A stretch of DNA of 64,000 nt from Allobosea sp039673065 (GCF_039673065.1 NZ_JBDJKW010000008.1:124001-188000), one strand, 5' to 3'; counted from the first letter of the stretch, positions 16,728 to 25,924 are shown. Notes: generated by a model not told the origin, from the sequence alone. Numbers and translations: made by a program.

Positions 16728-18278
16728 ATGAGGGACTGGCTTCGCCCGCTCGGCCCGGGACCGGCGCGCGGCGCCTATCTCAAGGCCGCGGGCCTCGTGC
16801 TCCTGGCCGCGATCCCGACCGCGGCCATGCTGACCTTCACCCCGCTGGAGACGGCGTCCGCCCTGTTCATGCTGCCCGGGCTGGTCGCCGCCGTCCGTTA
16901 CGGTACCGGCCCCGCCATCTTCGCGGCGCTGCTCGGCGCGGTGATGTCGGCGCTGTTCTACGATCCCGTGCTCAGCGTGCTGGTGGTGACGCCGTCGCAG
17001 ATCATCGATCTCGCGATCTCGCTCATCGTCGCGATCACCATCGGGCGGCTCGCCGGGCAGCTCAGGGCCGAGATGGTCCGCGTCCGCGAGGGCGAACGCC
17101 GGGTGCGCCGCCTCTACGAACTCGGCAGCGAGATCGCCGGCGCCGGCGACCTGCCGGCGATCTATGACATCGTCGCCCGCCATATGGGCGAGGAACTCGG
17201 CCGCGCGGTGGTGCTGTTCGCGCCGAACGAGGCGGGCGCGTGGGGGCCGGTCCGGGCCGACGCGGATGCGGTGGTGCCGGGGCTGGCGACCGAGGTCGAG
17301 GCCTTCGCCGCGCGCGCGCCGCACGATGGCGGCACCGAGATCGACCTCGTCGCGCCGCCGGGCGCCGGGCGCTGGCTGCTCTGCCGCCTCGGCGCCGCCA
17401 GTCGCCACGGCGCCGTGCTCGCGGTTGCGATGGAGGACGGCGCGGCCGGCGCGACGGGCGAGGTGCTGGTCCAGGTGCGCTCGATCCTGGAGGAGGGCGC
17501 CCGCTCGCTCGAGCGCCTCGGCCTCAGCCGCGCGCTGGAGGAACGCCAGCTGCGCCGGCGCAGCGACCTGCTGCGCGACATGCTGATGGGCGCGGTCTCG
17601 CATGATCTGCGCACGCCCGTCGCCAGCATCATGGGCGCGGCGAGCGTGATCTCCGGGGCGCCCGCGCTGGCGGCGGAGCCGGAGCTGGTCGCGCTCGCCG
17701 AGGCGATCGCGCTGGAAGCGCGCCGGCTCGATCGCCGCATCCAGAACCTGCTCGACGTCACCCGCATCCGCGCCGGCGCGCTGCAGCCGCGGCTGGAGGA
17801 CATCGAGGCAACCGACATCGTCAACGCGGTGCTCGCCGGGCTGTCGGAACGGCTGCTCGACCGGCGCGTCGCCCTCACGGTCGCCGACGCGCACCCTTGG
17901 GTCCGCGTCGACCCGGTGCTGATCGAGCAGGCACTGGTCAACATCCTGGACAATGCCGCCAAATACGCGCCTGCCGGGGCGCCGGTGGCGATCGCGCTCG
18001 GGCGCAGCGGCGACCGCCTCGCCATCGACGTGCGCGACGAGGGGCCGGGCCTCGACGGCGGCGAGCAGGCGCATCTTTTCGAACGCTTCTATCGCGGCGA
18101 GCGTCATGCCGATATTGCTGGCGGCAGCGGGCTCGGCCTGACCATCGCGCGCACCTTCGTCGAGGCCTGTGGCGGCACGATCGAGGCGCTGAGCGGCGGG
18201 CCGGGCCAGGGCACGACGATGCGCATTCTGCTCCCCGTCTCGCCGGCGGGAGCGACCAGGGAGGACGAGGATGGCTGA
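16728..18278 (+). CDS. Sensor histidine kinase, KdpD C-terminal type (DUF4118)
   Basis: A 516-residue membrane kinase. Residues 17-110 hold the four-helix DUF4118 module of KdpD, and about 130-265 form a GAF-like region. H292 in VSHDLRTPV is the phospho-accepting histidine, followed by the N box LVNILDNAAKYAP, G1 VRDEGPGLD and G2 GGSGLGLTIAR. The N-terminal KdpD/USP domains of classical KdpD are absent. It overlaps the response regulator by 8 nt. No kdpFABC genes are nearby, so potassium regulation should not be assumed. Confidence 0.9.
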   Translation: MRDWLRPLGPGPARGAYLKAAGLVLLAAIPTAAMLTFTPLETASALFMLPGLVAAVRYGTGPAIFAALLGAVMSALFYDPVLSVLVVTPSQIIDLAISLIVAITIGRLAGQLRAEMVRVREGERRVRRLYELGSEIAGAGDLPAIYDIVARHMGEELGRAVVLFAPNEAGAWGPVRADADAVVPGLATEVEAFAARAPHDGGTEIDLVAPPGAGRWLLCRLGAASRHGAVLAVAMEDGAAGATGEVLVQVRSILEEGARSLERLGLSRALEERQLRRRSDLLRDMLMGAVSHDLRTPVASIMGAASVISGAPALAAEPELVALAEAIALEARRLDRRIQNLLDVTRIRAGALQPRLEDIEATDIVNAVLAGLSERLLDRRVALTVADAHPWVRVDPVLIEQALVNILDNAAKYAPAGAPVAIALGRSGDRLAIDVRDEGPGLDGGEQAHLFERFYRGERHADIAGGSGLGLTIARTFVEACGGTIEALSGGPGQGTTMRILLPVSPAGATREDEDG

Positions 18279-19017
18279 CGAAAGGGCGTCGACGGCGGCG
18301 CCGCTCGTGCTCGTCGTCGACGACGAGCCGCAGATCAGGCGCTTTCTCAAGACCGGCTTCGAATTGCAGGGCTTCCGCATCGTTGAGGCCGGCACGGCGC
18401 GCGAGGCGCTGGAGGTCGCGGTGATGCGCAAGCCCGATCTCGTCGTGCTCGATCTCGGCCTGCCCGATGCCGACGGCGCCAGCGTGCTCGAGCAGTTGCG
18501 CGGCTGGTTCGACGGGGCGGTGATCGTGCTCTCGGTGCGCAATGCCGAGACCGACAAGGTCGCGCTGCTCGAAAAGGGCGCCGACGACTATGTGGTCAAG
18601 CCTTTCGGCATGGCCGAGCTGCTGGCGCGCGCCCGCGTGGTGCTGCGCCGCGTGGTCAGCCGCGGTGCGCCCGAGCCGGTGCTGCGCGTCGGCGCGCTGG
18701 CGCTCGACCTCGCCCAGCGCATCGTCACGCTGAACGGCGCGCCGGTGACGCTCTCGCCCAAGCAGTTCGCGCTGCTGCGGGCGCTCGGCATGCATCACGG
18801 CAAGGTGCTGACGCATCGCCAGCTGATGAAGGAGCTCTGGCCGCAGGACCCCGACGAGGACGTGCAGTATCTGCGCATCCTGATGAAGAAGCTGCGCGAC
18901 AAGCTGGAGCCCGACCCGGCGCGGCCGGTCTATCTGGTGACCGAGCTCGCGATCGGCTACCGCCTGCGCACCCAGGAGCAGCTCGACCTGACAGGTTATG
19001 CCGAGGTTATGCCGTAG
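18271..19017 (+). CDS. Response regulator, KdpE/OmpR-type
   Basis: A 248-residue transcription factor. The receiver domain shows acidic pocket D17-D18, phospho-acceptor D61 in VLDLGLPDADG, S88 and K110 in DDYVVKPFG. A winged-helix OmpR-type DNA-binding domain spans roughly 140-240 (LSPKQFALLRAL, GKVLTHRQLMKELW, YLRILMKKLRDKLEPDP, IGYRL). It is cognate to the overlapping kinase. The next gene on the strand is a TRAP transporter 165 bp downstream, a possible target but unproven. Confidence 0.92.
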   Translation: MADERASTAAPLVLVVDDEPQIRRFLKTGFELQGFRIVEAGTAREALEVAVMRKPDLVVLDLGLPDADGASVLEQLRGWFDGAVIVLSVRNAETDKVALLEKGADDYVVKPFGMAELLARARVVLRRVVSRGAPEPVLRVGALALDLAQRIVTLNGAPVTLSPKQFALLRALGMHHGKVLTHRQLMKELWPQDPDEDVQYLRILMKKLRDKLEPDPARPVYLVTELAIGYRLRTQEQLDLTGYAEVMP

Positions 19018-19181
19018 CCTTGTATAAGACATGGAACGGCTAAGCCCGTAACTGCTAGCGACGGCTCAATAAGCGCACAGGAAATGCGCCCGGAGCCGGG
19101 GCCTGTCCGGACGCCGTCCCGCGACCGCCGCGGCAGGCGTCGCAAGGCCGTTCCCGACCCCGGAGAACCCGGGGACGCCTG

Positions 19182-19793
19182 ATGTTCAAACTCTGGTTGG
19201 CGCTCGCCACCGTCGGCGGCATGGCCGCGATGGTCTGGCTGGCCTGGACCTTCTGCCGGCAATTGCTGCCCTTCGCGCATGCGGTCGACCGCCTCGGCGG
19301 CTGGCTCGGCGTAATCGCGAGCTGGCTGGTGCTGCTCGCCTGCCTGGTCAGCGCCGGCAACGCCTCGATCCGCTACCTGGTCTCGTCCAGCTCCAATGCC
19401 TGGCTCGAGCTGCAATGGTACATGTTCGCCGGCATGGTCCTGCTCGGCGCGGCCAACACGCTGCGCGTCAACGAGCATGTCCGGGTCGACCTGCTCTACG
19501 GCATGGTCTCCGACCGCACCCGCCACTGGATCGACCTGATCGGCGGCGCGGTGTTCCTGACGCCGATGTGCGTCGTGCTGATCTGGTTCACCTGGCCCTG
19601 GTTCGTCCAGGCCTGGACGCTGAACGAGACCTCCAGCAATGCCGGCGGCCTGATCCGCTGGCCCGTGATCCTGCTGCTGCCGGTCGGCTTCTCGCTGCTG
19701 CTGCTGCAAGGCATGTCCGAGATGATCAAGCGCGCCGCAGCGCTGCGCGGCTTCCACCAGCACGAATTCGCTTACGAGAAGCCGCTGCAATGA
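19182..19793 (+). CDS. TRAP transporter small permease (DctQ type)
   Basis: A 203-residue protein with four membrane spans. LELQWYMFAGMVLLGAANTLRVNEHVRVDLLYG is the typical DctQ centre, in which the LEWY-like element and NEHVRVD occur. It pairs with the large permease to drive sodium- or proton-coupled uptake of an organic acid or related solute. Its stop overlaps the next ATG (ATGA), so both are coupled. A start codon at 19182 gives an N-terminal membrane helix directly. No periplasmic receptor gene lies beside it. Confidence 0.9.
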   Translation: MFKLWLALATVGGMAAMVWLAWTFCRQLLPFAHAVDRLGGWLGVIASWLVLLACLVSAGNASIRYLVSSSSNAWLELQWYMFAGMVLLGAANTLRVNEHVRVDLLYGMVSDRTRHWIDLIGGAVFLTPMCVVLIWFTWPWFVQAWTLNETSSNAGGLIRWPVILLLPVGFSLLLLQGMSEMIKRAAALRGFHQHEFAYEKPLQ

Positions 19794-21217
19794 TCGACCT
19801 CATCCGCGCAAATCTCGGCCCCATGATGTTCGGGGGGCTGGTTCTCTTTCTGCTGATCGGCTACCCGGCCGCCTTCTCGCTGGCGGCGGTCGGCCTGTTC
19901 TTCGGCTTCATCGCGATCGAGATGGGCGTGATCGTGCCCCAGTACATGGGCAATCTCACCTTCCAGCTCTATTCGATCATCTCCAACGACCTGCTGCTGG
20001 CGATTCCCTTCTTCACCTTCATGGGCGCGGTGCTGGAGCGCTGCGGTCTCGCCGAGGATCTGCTCGATTCGATCGGCCAGCTCTTCGGCAGCGTGCGCGG
20101 CGGCCTGTCCTATGCGGTAATCTTCGTCGGCGCGATCCTCGGCGCCATCACCGGCACGGTCGCGGCCTCGGTCATCGCCATGGGCGTGATCTCCCTGCCG
20201 GTGATGATGCGCTACGGCTACAACATGCAGCACGCCACCGGCGTGATCGCGGCGTCGGGCACCATCACCCAGGTCATCCCGCCCTCGCTGGTGCTGATCG
20301 TCCTGGCCGACGTGATGGGCAAGTCGGTCGGAGACATGTATGCCGGCGCCATCGGCCCCAGCATCGTGCAGATCGCGCTGTTCTGCGCCTGGGTCGCCAT
20401 CCTCAGCATCCTGCGGCCCTCGCATGTCCCGGCGCTGCCGCCCGAGGCGCGCACCCTGCGCGGCTGGCCGCTGGCGCTGAAGTGCATCCGCGGCATCGTC
20501 CCCTCGGCGGCGCTGATCTTCCTGGTGCTCGGCACGATCTTCGTCGGCCTCGCCACCCCGACGGAAGCCGGTGCCATGGGCGCGGTCGGCGCGCTCGGGC
20601 TCGCCGCGCTCTACCGGACGCTGACCTGGAAGCTGACCTATCAGGCCATGTCCTCGACCATGCGCATCACCGCCATGGTGACGATGATCCTGATCGGCGC
20701 CCGCGTGTTCAGCCTGGTCTTCCAGGGCGTCGGCGGCGGGCTGTGGATCGAGCACATGCTGACGGGCCTCCCCGGCGGTCAGGTCGGCTTCCTGACCTTC
20801 ACCATGGTGTTCGTCTTCTTCATCGCCTTCTTCCTCGACTTCTTCGAGATCGCCTTCATCATCATCCCGCTGCTGGCGCCGGTCGCGACGAAGCTCGACA
20901 TCAACCTGATCTGGTTCGGCCTGCTGATCTGCGCCAACATGCAGACGGCCTTCATGCACCCGCCCTTCGGCTTCGCGCTGTTCTACCTGCGCGGCATCGC
21001 GCCGCCGGAGGTGAAGACCCGCGACATCTATCTCGGGTCGATCCCGTGGATCGGGCTGCAGCTGCTGCTGGTCGCGCTGATGATCGTCTTCCCCGGCATG
21101 GTGACCTACTGGCTGGAGAAGCCGCCGGTCGCCGATCCGGCCGCGATCGAGCGCCAGTTCCAGAGCCTGCCGGGGCTCGAGGGCCTCAGCCTGCCGGGCC
21201 TGCCCGGGCAGAACTAG
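19790..21217 (+). CDS. TRAP transporter large permease (DctM type)
   Basis: A 475-residue membrane protein with about 12 spans. Seen: GYPAAFSLAAVGLFFG, IPFFTFMGAVLERCGLAEDLL, GAILGAITGTVAASVIAMGVISLPVMMRYGY and ATPTEAGAMGAVGA, the conserved DctM signatures. FFLDFFEIAFIIIPLLAPV, with acidic residues inside a span, marks the subgroup often annotated as mannitol/chloroaromatic or 4-carboxymuconolactone-type TRAP. That substrate label is weak. The start at 19790 overlaps dctQ by 4 nt; the frame is open further upstream only because of GC bias. Confidence 0.92.
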   Translation: MIDLIRANLGPMMFGGLVLFLLIGYPAAFSLAAVGLFFGFIAIEMGVIVPQYMGNLTFQLYSIISNDLLLAIPFFTFMGAVLERCGLAEDLLDSIGQLFGSVRGGLSYAVIFVGAILGAITGTVAASVIAMGVISLPVMMRYGYNMQHATGVIAASGTITQVIPPSLVLIVLADVMGKSVGDMYAGAIGPSIVQIALFCAWVAILSILRPSHVPALPPEARTLRGWPLALKCIRGIVPSAALIFLVLGTIFVGLATPTEAGAMGAVGALGLAALYRTLTWKLTYQAMSSTMRITAMVTMILIGARVFSLVFQGVGGGLWIEHMLTGLPGGQVGFLTFTMVFVFFIAFFLDFFEIAFIIIPLLAPVATKLDINLIWFGLLICANMQTAFMHPPFGFALFYLRGIAPPEVKTRDIYLGSIPWIGLQLLLVALMIVFPGMVTYWLEKPPVADPAAIERQFQSLPGLEGLSLPGLPGQN

Positions 21218-21230
21218 GACGCAAGGCGAG

Positions 21231-21256
21231 GGCGAGGCCGCTCAGGCGGCCTCGCC
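21231..21256. terminator. Hairpin between convergent TRAP and flavin-oxidoreductase genes
   Basis: GGCGAGGCCGC (21231-21241) pairs perfectly with GCGGCCTCGCC (21246-21256) around loop TCAG. The stop codon of the minus-strand gene (21242-21244) sits in the loop. It follows the TRAP stop by 14 nt. No T-tract is seen, so it is only a candidate bidirectional terminator. Confidence 0.4.
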
Positions 21257-22240
21257 GCGCTCCCGCGCCACCTCGGCGAGGATGGTGTAGGAGCGCTTGC
21301 GGGCCTCGTGGTCGAAGATCGCCGAGGCGACGATCAGCTCGTCGGCGCGGGTGCGGGCGAGCAGGGCCTTCAGCCCTTCGCGCACCGTCTCGCGCGAGCC
21401 GACGATCGAGCAGGCCAGCATGCGCTGCGCCTGCAGCTTCTCGGCGCCGCTCCAGTAATCCTCGATATCGTCGATCGGCGGCGGCAGCAGGCCGCGCCGC
21501 CCGCGCAGCATGTCGGCGAAGCGCTGCTGCACCGAGGTGAAGAGATGGCGCGCCTCGGCGTCGGTCTCGGCCGCCACGACGTTGACGCCGACCATGGCAT
21601 GCGGCCGGGCGCTCTGCGCCGAGGGCTCGAAGCGGTCGCGATAGACCGCCAGCGCATCGTCGAGGGCATCGGGCGCGAAATGCGAGGCGAAGGCGTAGGG
21701 CAGGCCGAGCATCGCCGCGAGCTGGGCGCCGAACAGGCTGGAGCCGAGGATCCAGAGCGGCACGTTGGAATTCATCCCCGGCACGGCGCGGATCGCCTGG
21801 TCCGCCTGCACCGGTCCGAGCAGCGCCTGCAATTCCAGCACGTCCTGCGGGAAGCGCTCGGCGGCCTCCGGATCGCGGCGCAGCGCGCGCCAGGTGCGCT
21901 GGTCGGTGCCGGGCGCCCGGCCGAGCCCGAGATCGATGCGCCCGGGATAGAGCGCGTCGAGCGTGCCGAACTGCTCGGCGATCACCAGCGGCGAGTGGTT
22001 CGGCAGCATGATGCCGCCGGCGCCGACGCGGATGGTCGCGGTGCCCTCGGCGACATAGCCGATCGCCACCGCGGTCGCGGCGCTGGCGATGCCGATCATG
22101 TTGTGGTGCTCGGCCAGCCAGAAGCGGGTGTAGCCGAGCGCCTCGACATGGCGGGCGAGGTCGCGGCTGTTGTGCAGCGCGTCGGCGGGCGTGGCGCCGT
22201 CGGCGACGAAGGCGAGGTCGAGAACGGAGAGCGGGAGCAT
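21242..22240 (-). CDS. LLM class flavin-dependent oxidoreductase (luciferase-like)
   Basis: A 332-residue TIM-barrel monooxygenase using reduced FMN or F420-type flavin. Seen: SVLDLAFVADGATPADAL at the N-terminus, GYTRFWLAEHHNM, GYVAEGTATIRVGAGGIMLPNHSPLVIAEQFGTL and RIDLGLGRAPGTDQ, all signatures of the alkanal-monooxygenase-like subgroup. The start at 22240 is supported by GGGGAAGG upstream. Longer in-frame readings back to 22648 look like antisense sequence. The substrate is unknown. It is transcribed away from rpsA and has no operon partner. Confidence 0.9.
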   Translation of the reverse strand: MLPLSVLDLAFVADGATPADALHNSRDLARHVEALGYTRFWLAEHHNMIGIASAATAVAIGYVAEGTATIRVGAGGIMLPNHSPLVIAEQFGTLDALYPGRIDLGLGRAPGTDQRTWRALRRDPEAAERFPQDVLELQALLGPVQADQAIRAVPGMNSNVPLWILGSSLFGAQLAAMLGLPYAFASHFAPDALDDALAVYRDRFEPSAQSARPHAMVGVNVVAAETDAEARHLFTSVQQRFADMLRGRRGLLPPPIDDIEDYWSGAEKLQAQRMLACSIVGSRETVREGLKALLARTRADELIVASAIFDHEARKRSYTILAEVARERGEAA

Positions 22241-22682
22241 GCGGGCCTTCCCCTGATCGGTGCGGCGACGCCGGGGTCGCGCTTCGCCGCAAGAGATCGG
22301 GCGCGGCCGGGGCGATCGCAAGGCCGCGGCGCGCATGGCCGCCCCGACGCCTCCGGCCGGCGCGGCTTCGCGGCGAAAAACCCGGGATAATCGCCGGGAA
22401 GCTTGCATCGGGGCCTGAAAATCGCTACGTCGCCTCCTGTCCGAAGGGCCGTGTCCGTCACGTGCCGGGAGCGCCTCGTTTCGGCGCGCGCCCGTCCAGC
22501 AGCGGGAAGCGCGTTTCGGATACGGATCGGCCCTGTGGCCCGGCGCCCGTCGTCCCGCTCGTCGCGGACGGCAAACGTCCCGCTCGGCGGGACACCGCAT
22601 CGCCCGATCCGGCGTGCAACACCAACCGAACGGCGCCCAGCCGGACATCCGCGGGATACGCGGCCGGCCTCCAGGAGCACAT
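22241..22682 (+). other. 442-bp gap: divergent control region and rpsA leader
   Basis: No convincing gene is present. It holds the upstream regions of the flavin-oxidoreductase gene (minus) and rpsA (plus). A possible rpsA promoter is at 22403-22430. A 7-bp hairpin GTCCCGC-TCG-GCGGGAC lies at 22577-22593, 90 nt before the rpsA ATG. In many alphaproteobacteria cmk would end just upstream of rpsA; it is absent here. Confidence 0.6.
22403..22430 (+). promoter_or_regulatory. Possible rpsA promoter
   Basis: TTGCAT (22403-22408), 16 bp, CTACGT (22425-22430). The -35 is preceded by C, as in many alphaproteobacterial housekeeping promoters (CTTG core). The -10 is poor. If used, it would give a leader of about 245 nt. 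Weak call. Confidence 0.3.
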
Positions 22683-24389
22683 ATGTCTGCTGTCGAAAAC
22701 TATCACGCGGGCCGCGAGGATTTCGCCGCCCTGCTCGAGGAATCGTTCCAGAAGAACGAGGCCCTCGAAGGTACCGTCATCAAGGGCAAGGTCGTCGCCA
22801 TCGAGAAGGATATGGCGATCATCGATGTCGGCCTGAAGACGGAAGGGCGCGTCGCCCTCAAGGAATTCACCGGCCCCGGTCGCGACCAGGAGCTGAACGT
22901 CGGCGATGAGGTCGAGGTCTATCTCGACCGGATCGAGAACGCCCTCGGCGAAGCCGTCATCTCGCGCGACAAGGCGCGCCGCGAAGAGAGCTGGGTCAAG
23001 CTCGAGAAGGCCTTCGAGGCCCGCGAGAAGGTCACCGGCATGATCTTCAACACGGTCAAGGGTGGCTACACCGTCGATCTCGACGGCGCCGTGGCCTTCC
23101 TGCCGCGTTCGCAGGTCGACATCCGCCCGATCCGCGACGTCGGTCCGCTGATGGGCCAGCCGCAGCCCTTCGAGATCCTCAAGATGGATCGTCGCCGCGG
23201 CAACATCGTCGTCTCGCGCCGCACGGTTCTCGAAGAGACCCGCGCCGAGGCCCGCTCCGAGCTGGTCGCCTCCCTCGAGGAGGGTCAGGTCATCGACGGC
23301 GTCGTCAAGAACATCACCGAGTATGGTGCGTTCGTCGACCTCGGCGGCATCGACGGCCTGCTGCACGTCACCGACATGGCCTGGCGCCGCGTCAACCATC
23401 CGTCCGAGGTCGTCACCATCGGCCAGACGGTCAAGGTCAAGATCATCAAGATCAACCAGGAGACGCACCGCATCTCCCTGGGCATCAAGCAGCTCCTGGC
23501 CGATCCGTGGGACGGCATCGCCGCCCGCTACCCGGTCGGCGCCCGCCTCAAGGGCCGCGTGACCAACATCACGGACTACGGCGCCTTCGTCGAAGTGGAG
23601 CCGGGCATCGAAGGCCTGATCCACGTCTCGGAGATGTCCTGGACCAAGAAGAACGTCCACCCCGGCAAGATCGTCTCGACCTCGCAGGAAGTCGACGTTG
23701 CGATCCTCGAGGTCGACCAGGTCAAGCGCCGCATCTCGCTTGGCCTCAAGCAGACCCTCCGCAACCCGTGGGAGGTCTTCGCCGAGCAGCATCCGTCCGG
23801 TTCGGTGGTCGAGGGCGAGGTCAAGAACAAGACCGAGTTCGGCCTGTTCCTCGGCCTCGATGGCGACATCGACGGCATGATCCATCTGTCGGACCTGGAC
23901 TGGAACCGTCCGGGCGAGCAGGTGATCGAGGAGTACAAGAAGGGCGACATGCTCCAGGCGGTCGTTCTCGACGTCGACGTCGAGAAGGAGCGCATCTCTC
24001 TCGGCCTGAAGCAGCTCGGCGGCGATCCCTTCGTGGATGCCGGCGAGTTCAAGAAGGGCCAGGTCGTCACCTGCGAGGTGATCGACGTCAAGGAGGGTGG
24101 TCTCGACGTCAAGATCGTCGGCACCGACATGACGACCTTCATCCGTCGCGCCGAGATCGCGCGTGACCGTGCCGAGCAGCGCCCCGAGCGCTTCGCGGCC
24201 GGCGAGAAGGTCGACGCTCGCGTCATCCTCTTCGACAAGAAGGCCCGCAAGATCCAGGTCTCGATCAAGGCCCTGGAGATGGCCGAGGAGCGCGAGGCGA
24301 TGGCGCAGTTCGGCTCCGCCGACTCCGGCGCGTCGCTCGGCGACATCCTGGGCGCCGCCCTCAAGAAGGCCGGCACCGACAAGAAGTGA
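22683..24389 (+). CDS. rpsA: 30S ribosomal protein S1
   Basis: Binds mRNA on the small ribosomal subunit and helps initiation. The 568-residue protein has six S1 (OB-fold) repeats. Two degenerate N-terminal repeats come first, then four regular ones marked by GAFVDLGGIDGLLHVTDM, GAFVEVEPGIEGLIHVSEM, GLFLGLDGDIDGMIHLSDL and a final divergent repeat, each ending in a RISLGxKQ-like strand. The ATG at 22683 has AGGAG at 22673-22677. It is followed by a strong terminator. The usual neighbour cmk is missing upstream. Confidence 0.97.
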   Translation: MSAVENYHAGREDFAALLEESFQKNEALEGTVIKGKVVAIEKDMAIIDVGLKTEGRVALKEFTGPGRDQELNVGDEVEVYLDRIENALGEAVISRDKARREESWVKLEKAFEAREKVTGMIFNTVKGGYTVDLDGAVAFLPRSQVDIRPIRDVGPLMGQPQPFEILKMDRRRGNIVVSRRTVLEETRAEARSELVASLEEGQVIDGVVKNITEYGAFVDLGGIDGLLHVTDMAWRRVNHPSEVVTIGQTVKVKIIKINQETHRISLGIKQLLADPWDGIAARYPVGARLKGRVTNITDYGAFVEVEPGIEGLIHVSEMSWTKKNVHPGKIVSTSQEVDVAILEVDQVKRRISLGLKQTLRNPWEVFAEQHPSGSVVEGEVKNKTEFGLFLGLDGDIDGMIHLSDLDWNRPGEQVIEEYKKGDMLQAVVLDVDVEKERISLGLKQLGGDPFVDAGEFKKGQVVTCEVIDVKEGGLDVKIVGTDMTTFIRRAEIARDRAEQRPERFAAGEKVDARVILFDKKARKIQVSIKALEMAEEREAMAQFGSADSGASLGDILGAALKKAGTDKK

Positions 24390-24428
24390 GACCGGGGCCG
24401 CCTCGCGGCGGCCTCTCTCGACCATCTG

Positions 24429-24460
24429 CCCGCGCGGAGCGATCCGCGCGGGTTTTTCTT
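24429..24460 (+). terminator. Intrinsic terminator of rpsA
   Basis: CCCGCGCGGA (24429-24438), tetraloop GCGA, TCCGCGCGGG (24443-24452), then TTTTT (24453-24457). It is a perfect 10-bp GC stem followed by a U-run, 40 nt after the rpsA stop: the clearest rho-independent terminator in the window. Confidence 0.92.
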
Positions 24461-24541
24461 TCGCCGCTGCCGTGATTGCGGGCTCTTCGCTGGCGCGAAG
24501 CCCCGGAAGGACGGCAGTGGTCCGCGTCACAGGAGCAGAGC

Positions 24542-25831
24542 ATGACCACGGCCGCCATCGGCATCGATTTCGGCACCACCAACAGCGTGGTGGCGCTCGC
24601 CCATGCGGACGGCTCCGTGACGACGCGCAGCTTCGCCACCCGCCAGGGCGCGGTCGACGCCTATCGCTCGGCGCTGATGTTCTGGCGCGAGGGCCGGCCG
24701 CCCGAGACGCATGTCGCCCATGTCAGCGGCCCCGACGCGCTCGACATGGCGCTGGGCATGACCGCCGAGCACCGCTTCCTGCAGTCGCTGAAGACCCATC
24801 TCTCCAGCCGCGCCTTCCAGGAGACGCGGCTGTTTGGCAAGCTCTACCGGCTGGAGGATCTGATCGGCGTCTTCCTCGCCGACCTCGCCGCCGGGCTCGA
24901 CGGGCTGGACCGGCACACCATGCTCTCCGGCCGCCCCGTCGTCTTCGCCGGCGAGCGCCCGGACGAGGAACTGGCGCTGACGCGGCTCAGGGCCGCCTAT
25001 GGCCATGCCGGCATGGGCAAGGTCGATTTCGCCTATGAGCCGCTCGGCGCCGCCTACTGGTATGCGCGCGGGCTGGAGCGGGCGCAGACCATGCTGGTCG
25101 CCGACTTCGGCGGCGGCACCAGCGACTTCTCGGTGATGCGCTTCGAGCCGGGCGGGCGCGGCGGGCTGGAGGCGCTGCCGCTCTCCCATGCCGGCGTCGG
25201 CGTCGCCGGCGACAGCTTCGACTACCGCATCATCGAGCACGCCGTCTCGCCGCGCCTCGGCAAGGGCGGCGAGTACCTTTCCTTCGGCAAGCGCCTGCCG
25301 ATCCCGGCGCATTACCACGCCGCTTTCGCGCAATGGCACCGGCTCTCGCTGATGAAGAGCCGCGAGACCATGGCCGAGCTCAAGGCGCTGATCCGCGACG
25401 CGGTCGAGCCAGACCGGCTCGAGGACCTGATGACGGTGATCGAATACGATCTCGGCTACGAGCTCTACCGGGCCGTCTCGGCCACCAAGATCGCGCTCTC
25501 CTCCCAGGACGAGACGGTGCTGCGCTTCGACCAGATGGGCGTCACCATCGAGCGCAGCGTGACCCGCGCCGAATTCGACGGCTGGATCGCCGCCGACGTC
25601 GCCGCGATCGAGGGCGCGCTCGACGAGGCGCTGGCCAAGGCCGGCGTGAGCGGCGAGGCGATCGAGGCGGTGTTTATGACCGGCGGCACCTCGCATGTCC
25701 CGGCCGTGCGCGCCCTGTTCGACGCCCGCTTCGGCGCGCAGCGCATCCATGTCGGCGATGCCTTCCGCTCGGTGGCGAGCGGGCTCGCCCTGCTGGCGCT
25801 CGACCGCAGCCGCGCCGCCGCAGCCGCCTGA
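24542..25831 (+). CDS. Hsp70 family ATPase without substrate-binding domain (YegD-like)
   Basis: A 429-residue actin/Hsp70-fold protein. IGIDFGTTNSVVALA (residues 8-22) is the phosphate-1 loop, LVADFGGGTSDFSVMRF the phosphate-2 loop, and VFMTGGTSHVPAVRALFDARFG the adenosine motif. The chain ends soon after, so it has only the nucleotide-binding domain plus an insertion, like E. coli YegD. Its role is unknown. ATG 24542 has AGGAG at 24531-24535. It has its own transcript, as a terminator separates it from rpsA. It interrupts the usual rpsA-sppA-ihfB order. Confidence 0.88.
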   Translation: MTTAAIGIDFGTTNSVVALAHADGSVTTRSFATRQGAVDAYRSALMFWREGRPPETHVAHVSGPDALDMALGMTAEHRFLQSLKTHLSSRAFQETRLFGKLYRLEDLIGVFLADLAAGLDGLDRHTMLSGRPVVFAGERPDEELALTRLRAAYGHAGMGKVDFAYEPLGAAYWYARGLERAQTMLVADFGGGTSDFSVMRFEPGGRGGLEALPLSHAGVGVAGDSFDYRIIEHAVSPRLGKGGEYLSFGKRLPIPAHYHAAFAQWHRLSLMKSRETMAELKALIRDAVEPDRLEDLMTVIEYDLGYELYRAVSATKIALSSQDETVLRFDQMGVTIERSVTRAEFDGWIAADVAAIEGALDEALAKAGVSGEAIEAVFMTGGTSHVPAVRALFDARFGAQRIHVGDAFRSVASGLALLALDRSRAAAAA

Positions 25832-25924
25832 CACGGCGTCGCGGCCGCCGCTTCGCCATAATTGCCGCCTTGCTCGTGCGGGATGGCCCGTTTACATCAC
25901 AGGCCCGAAGCTGGAGCCGCCGAC

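Noticed and set aside
16584..18557. Long upstream extension of the LemA frame
   Set aside because: It is antisense to the histidine kinase gene; LemA has a fixed N-terminus at 16583 with a good Shine-Dalgarno.
22458..24530. 690-codon open frame antisense to rpsA
   Set aside because: It mirrors rpsA codon by codon, is extremely Asp/Leu/Ala-rich, and arises from G/C third-position bias. No ribosome-binding site or known domain.
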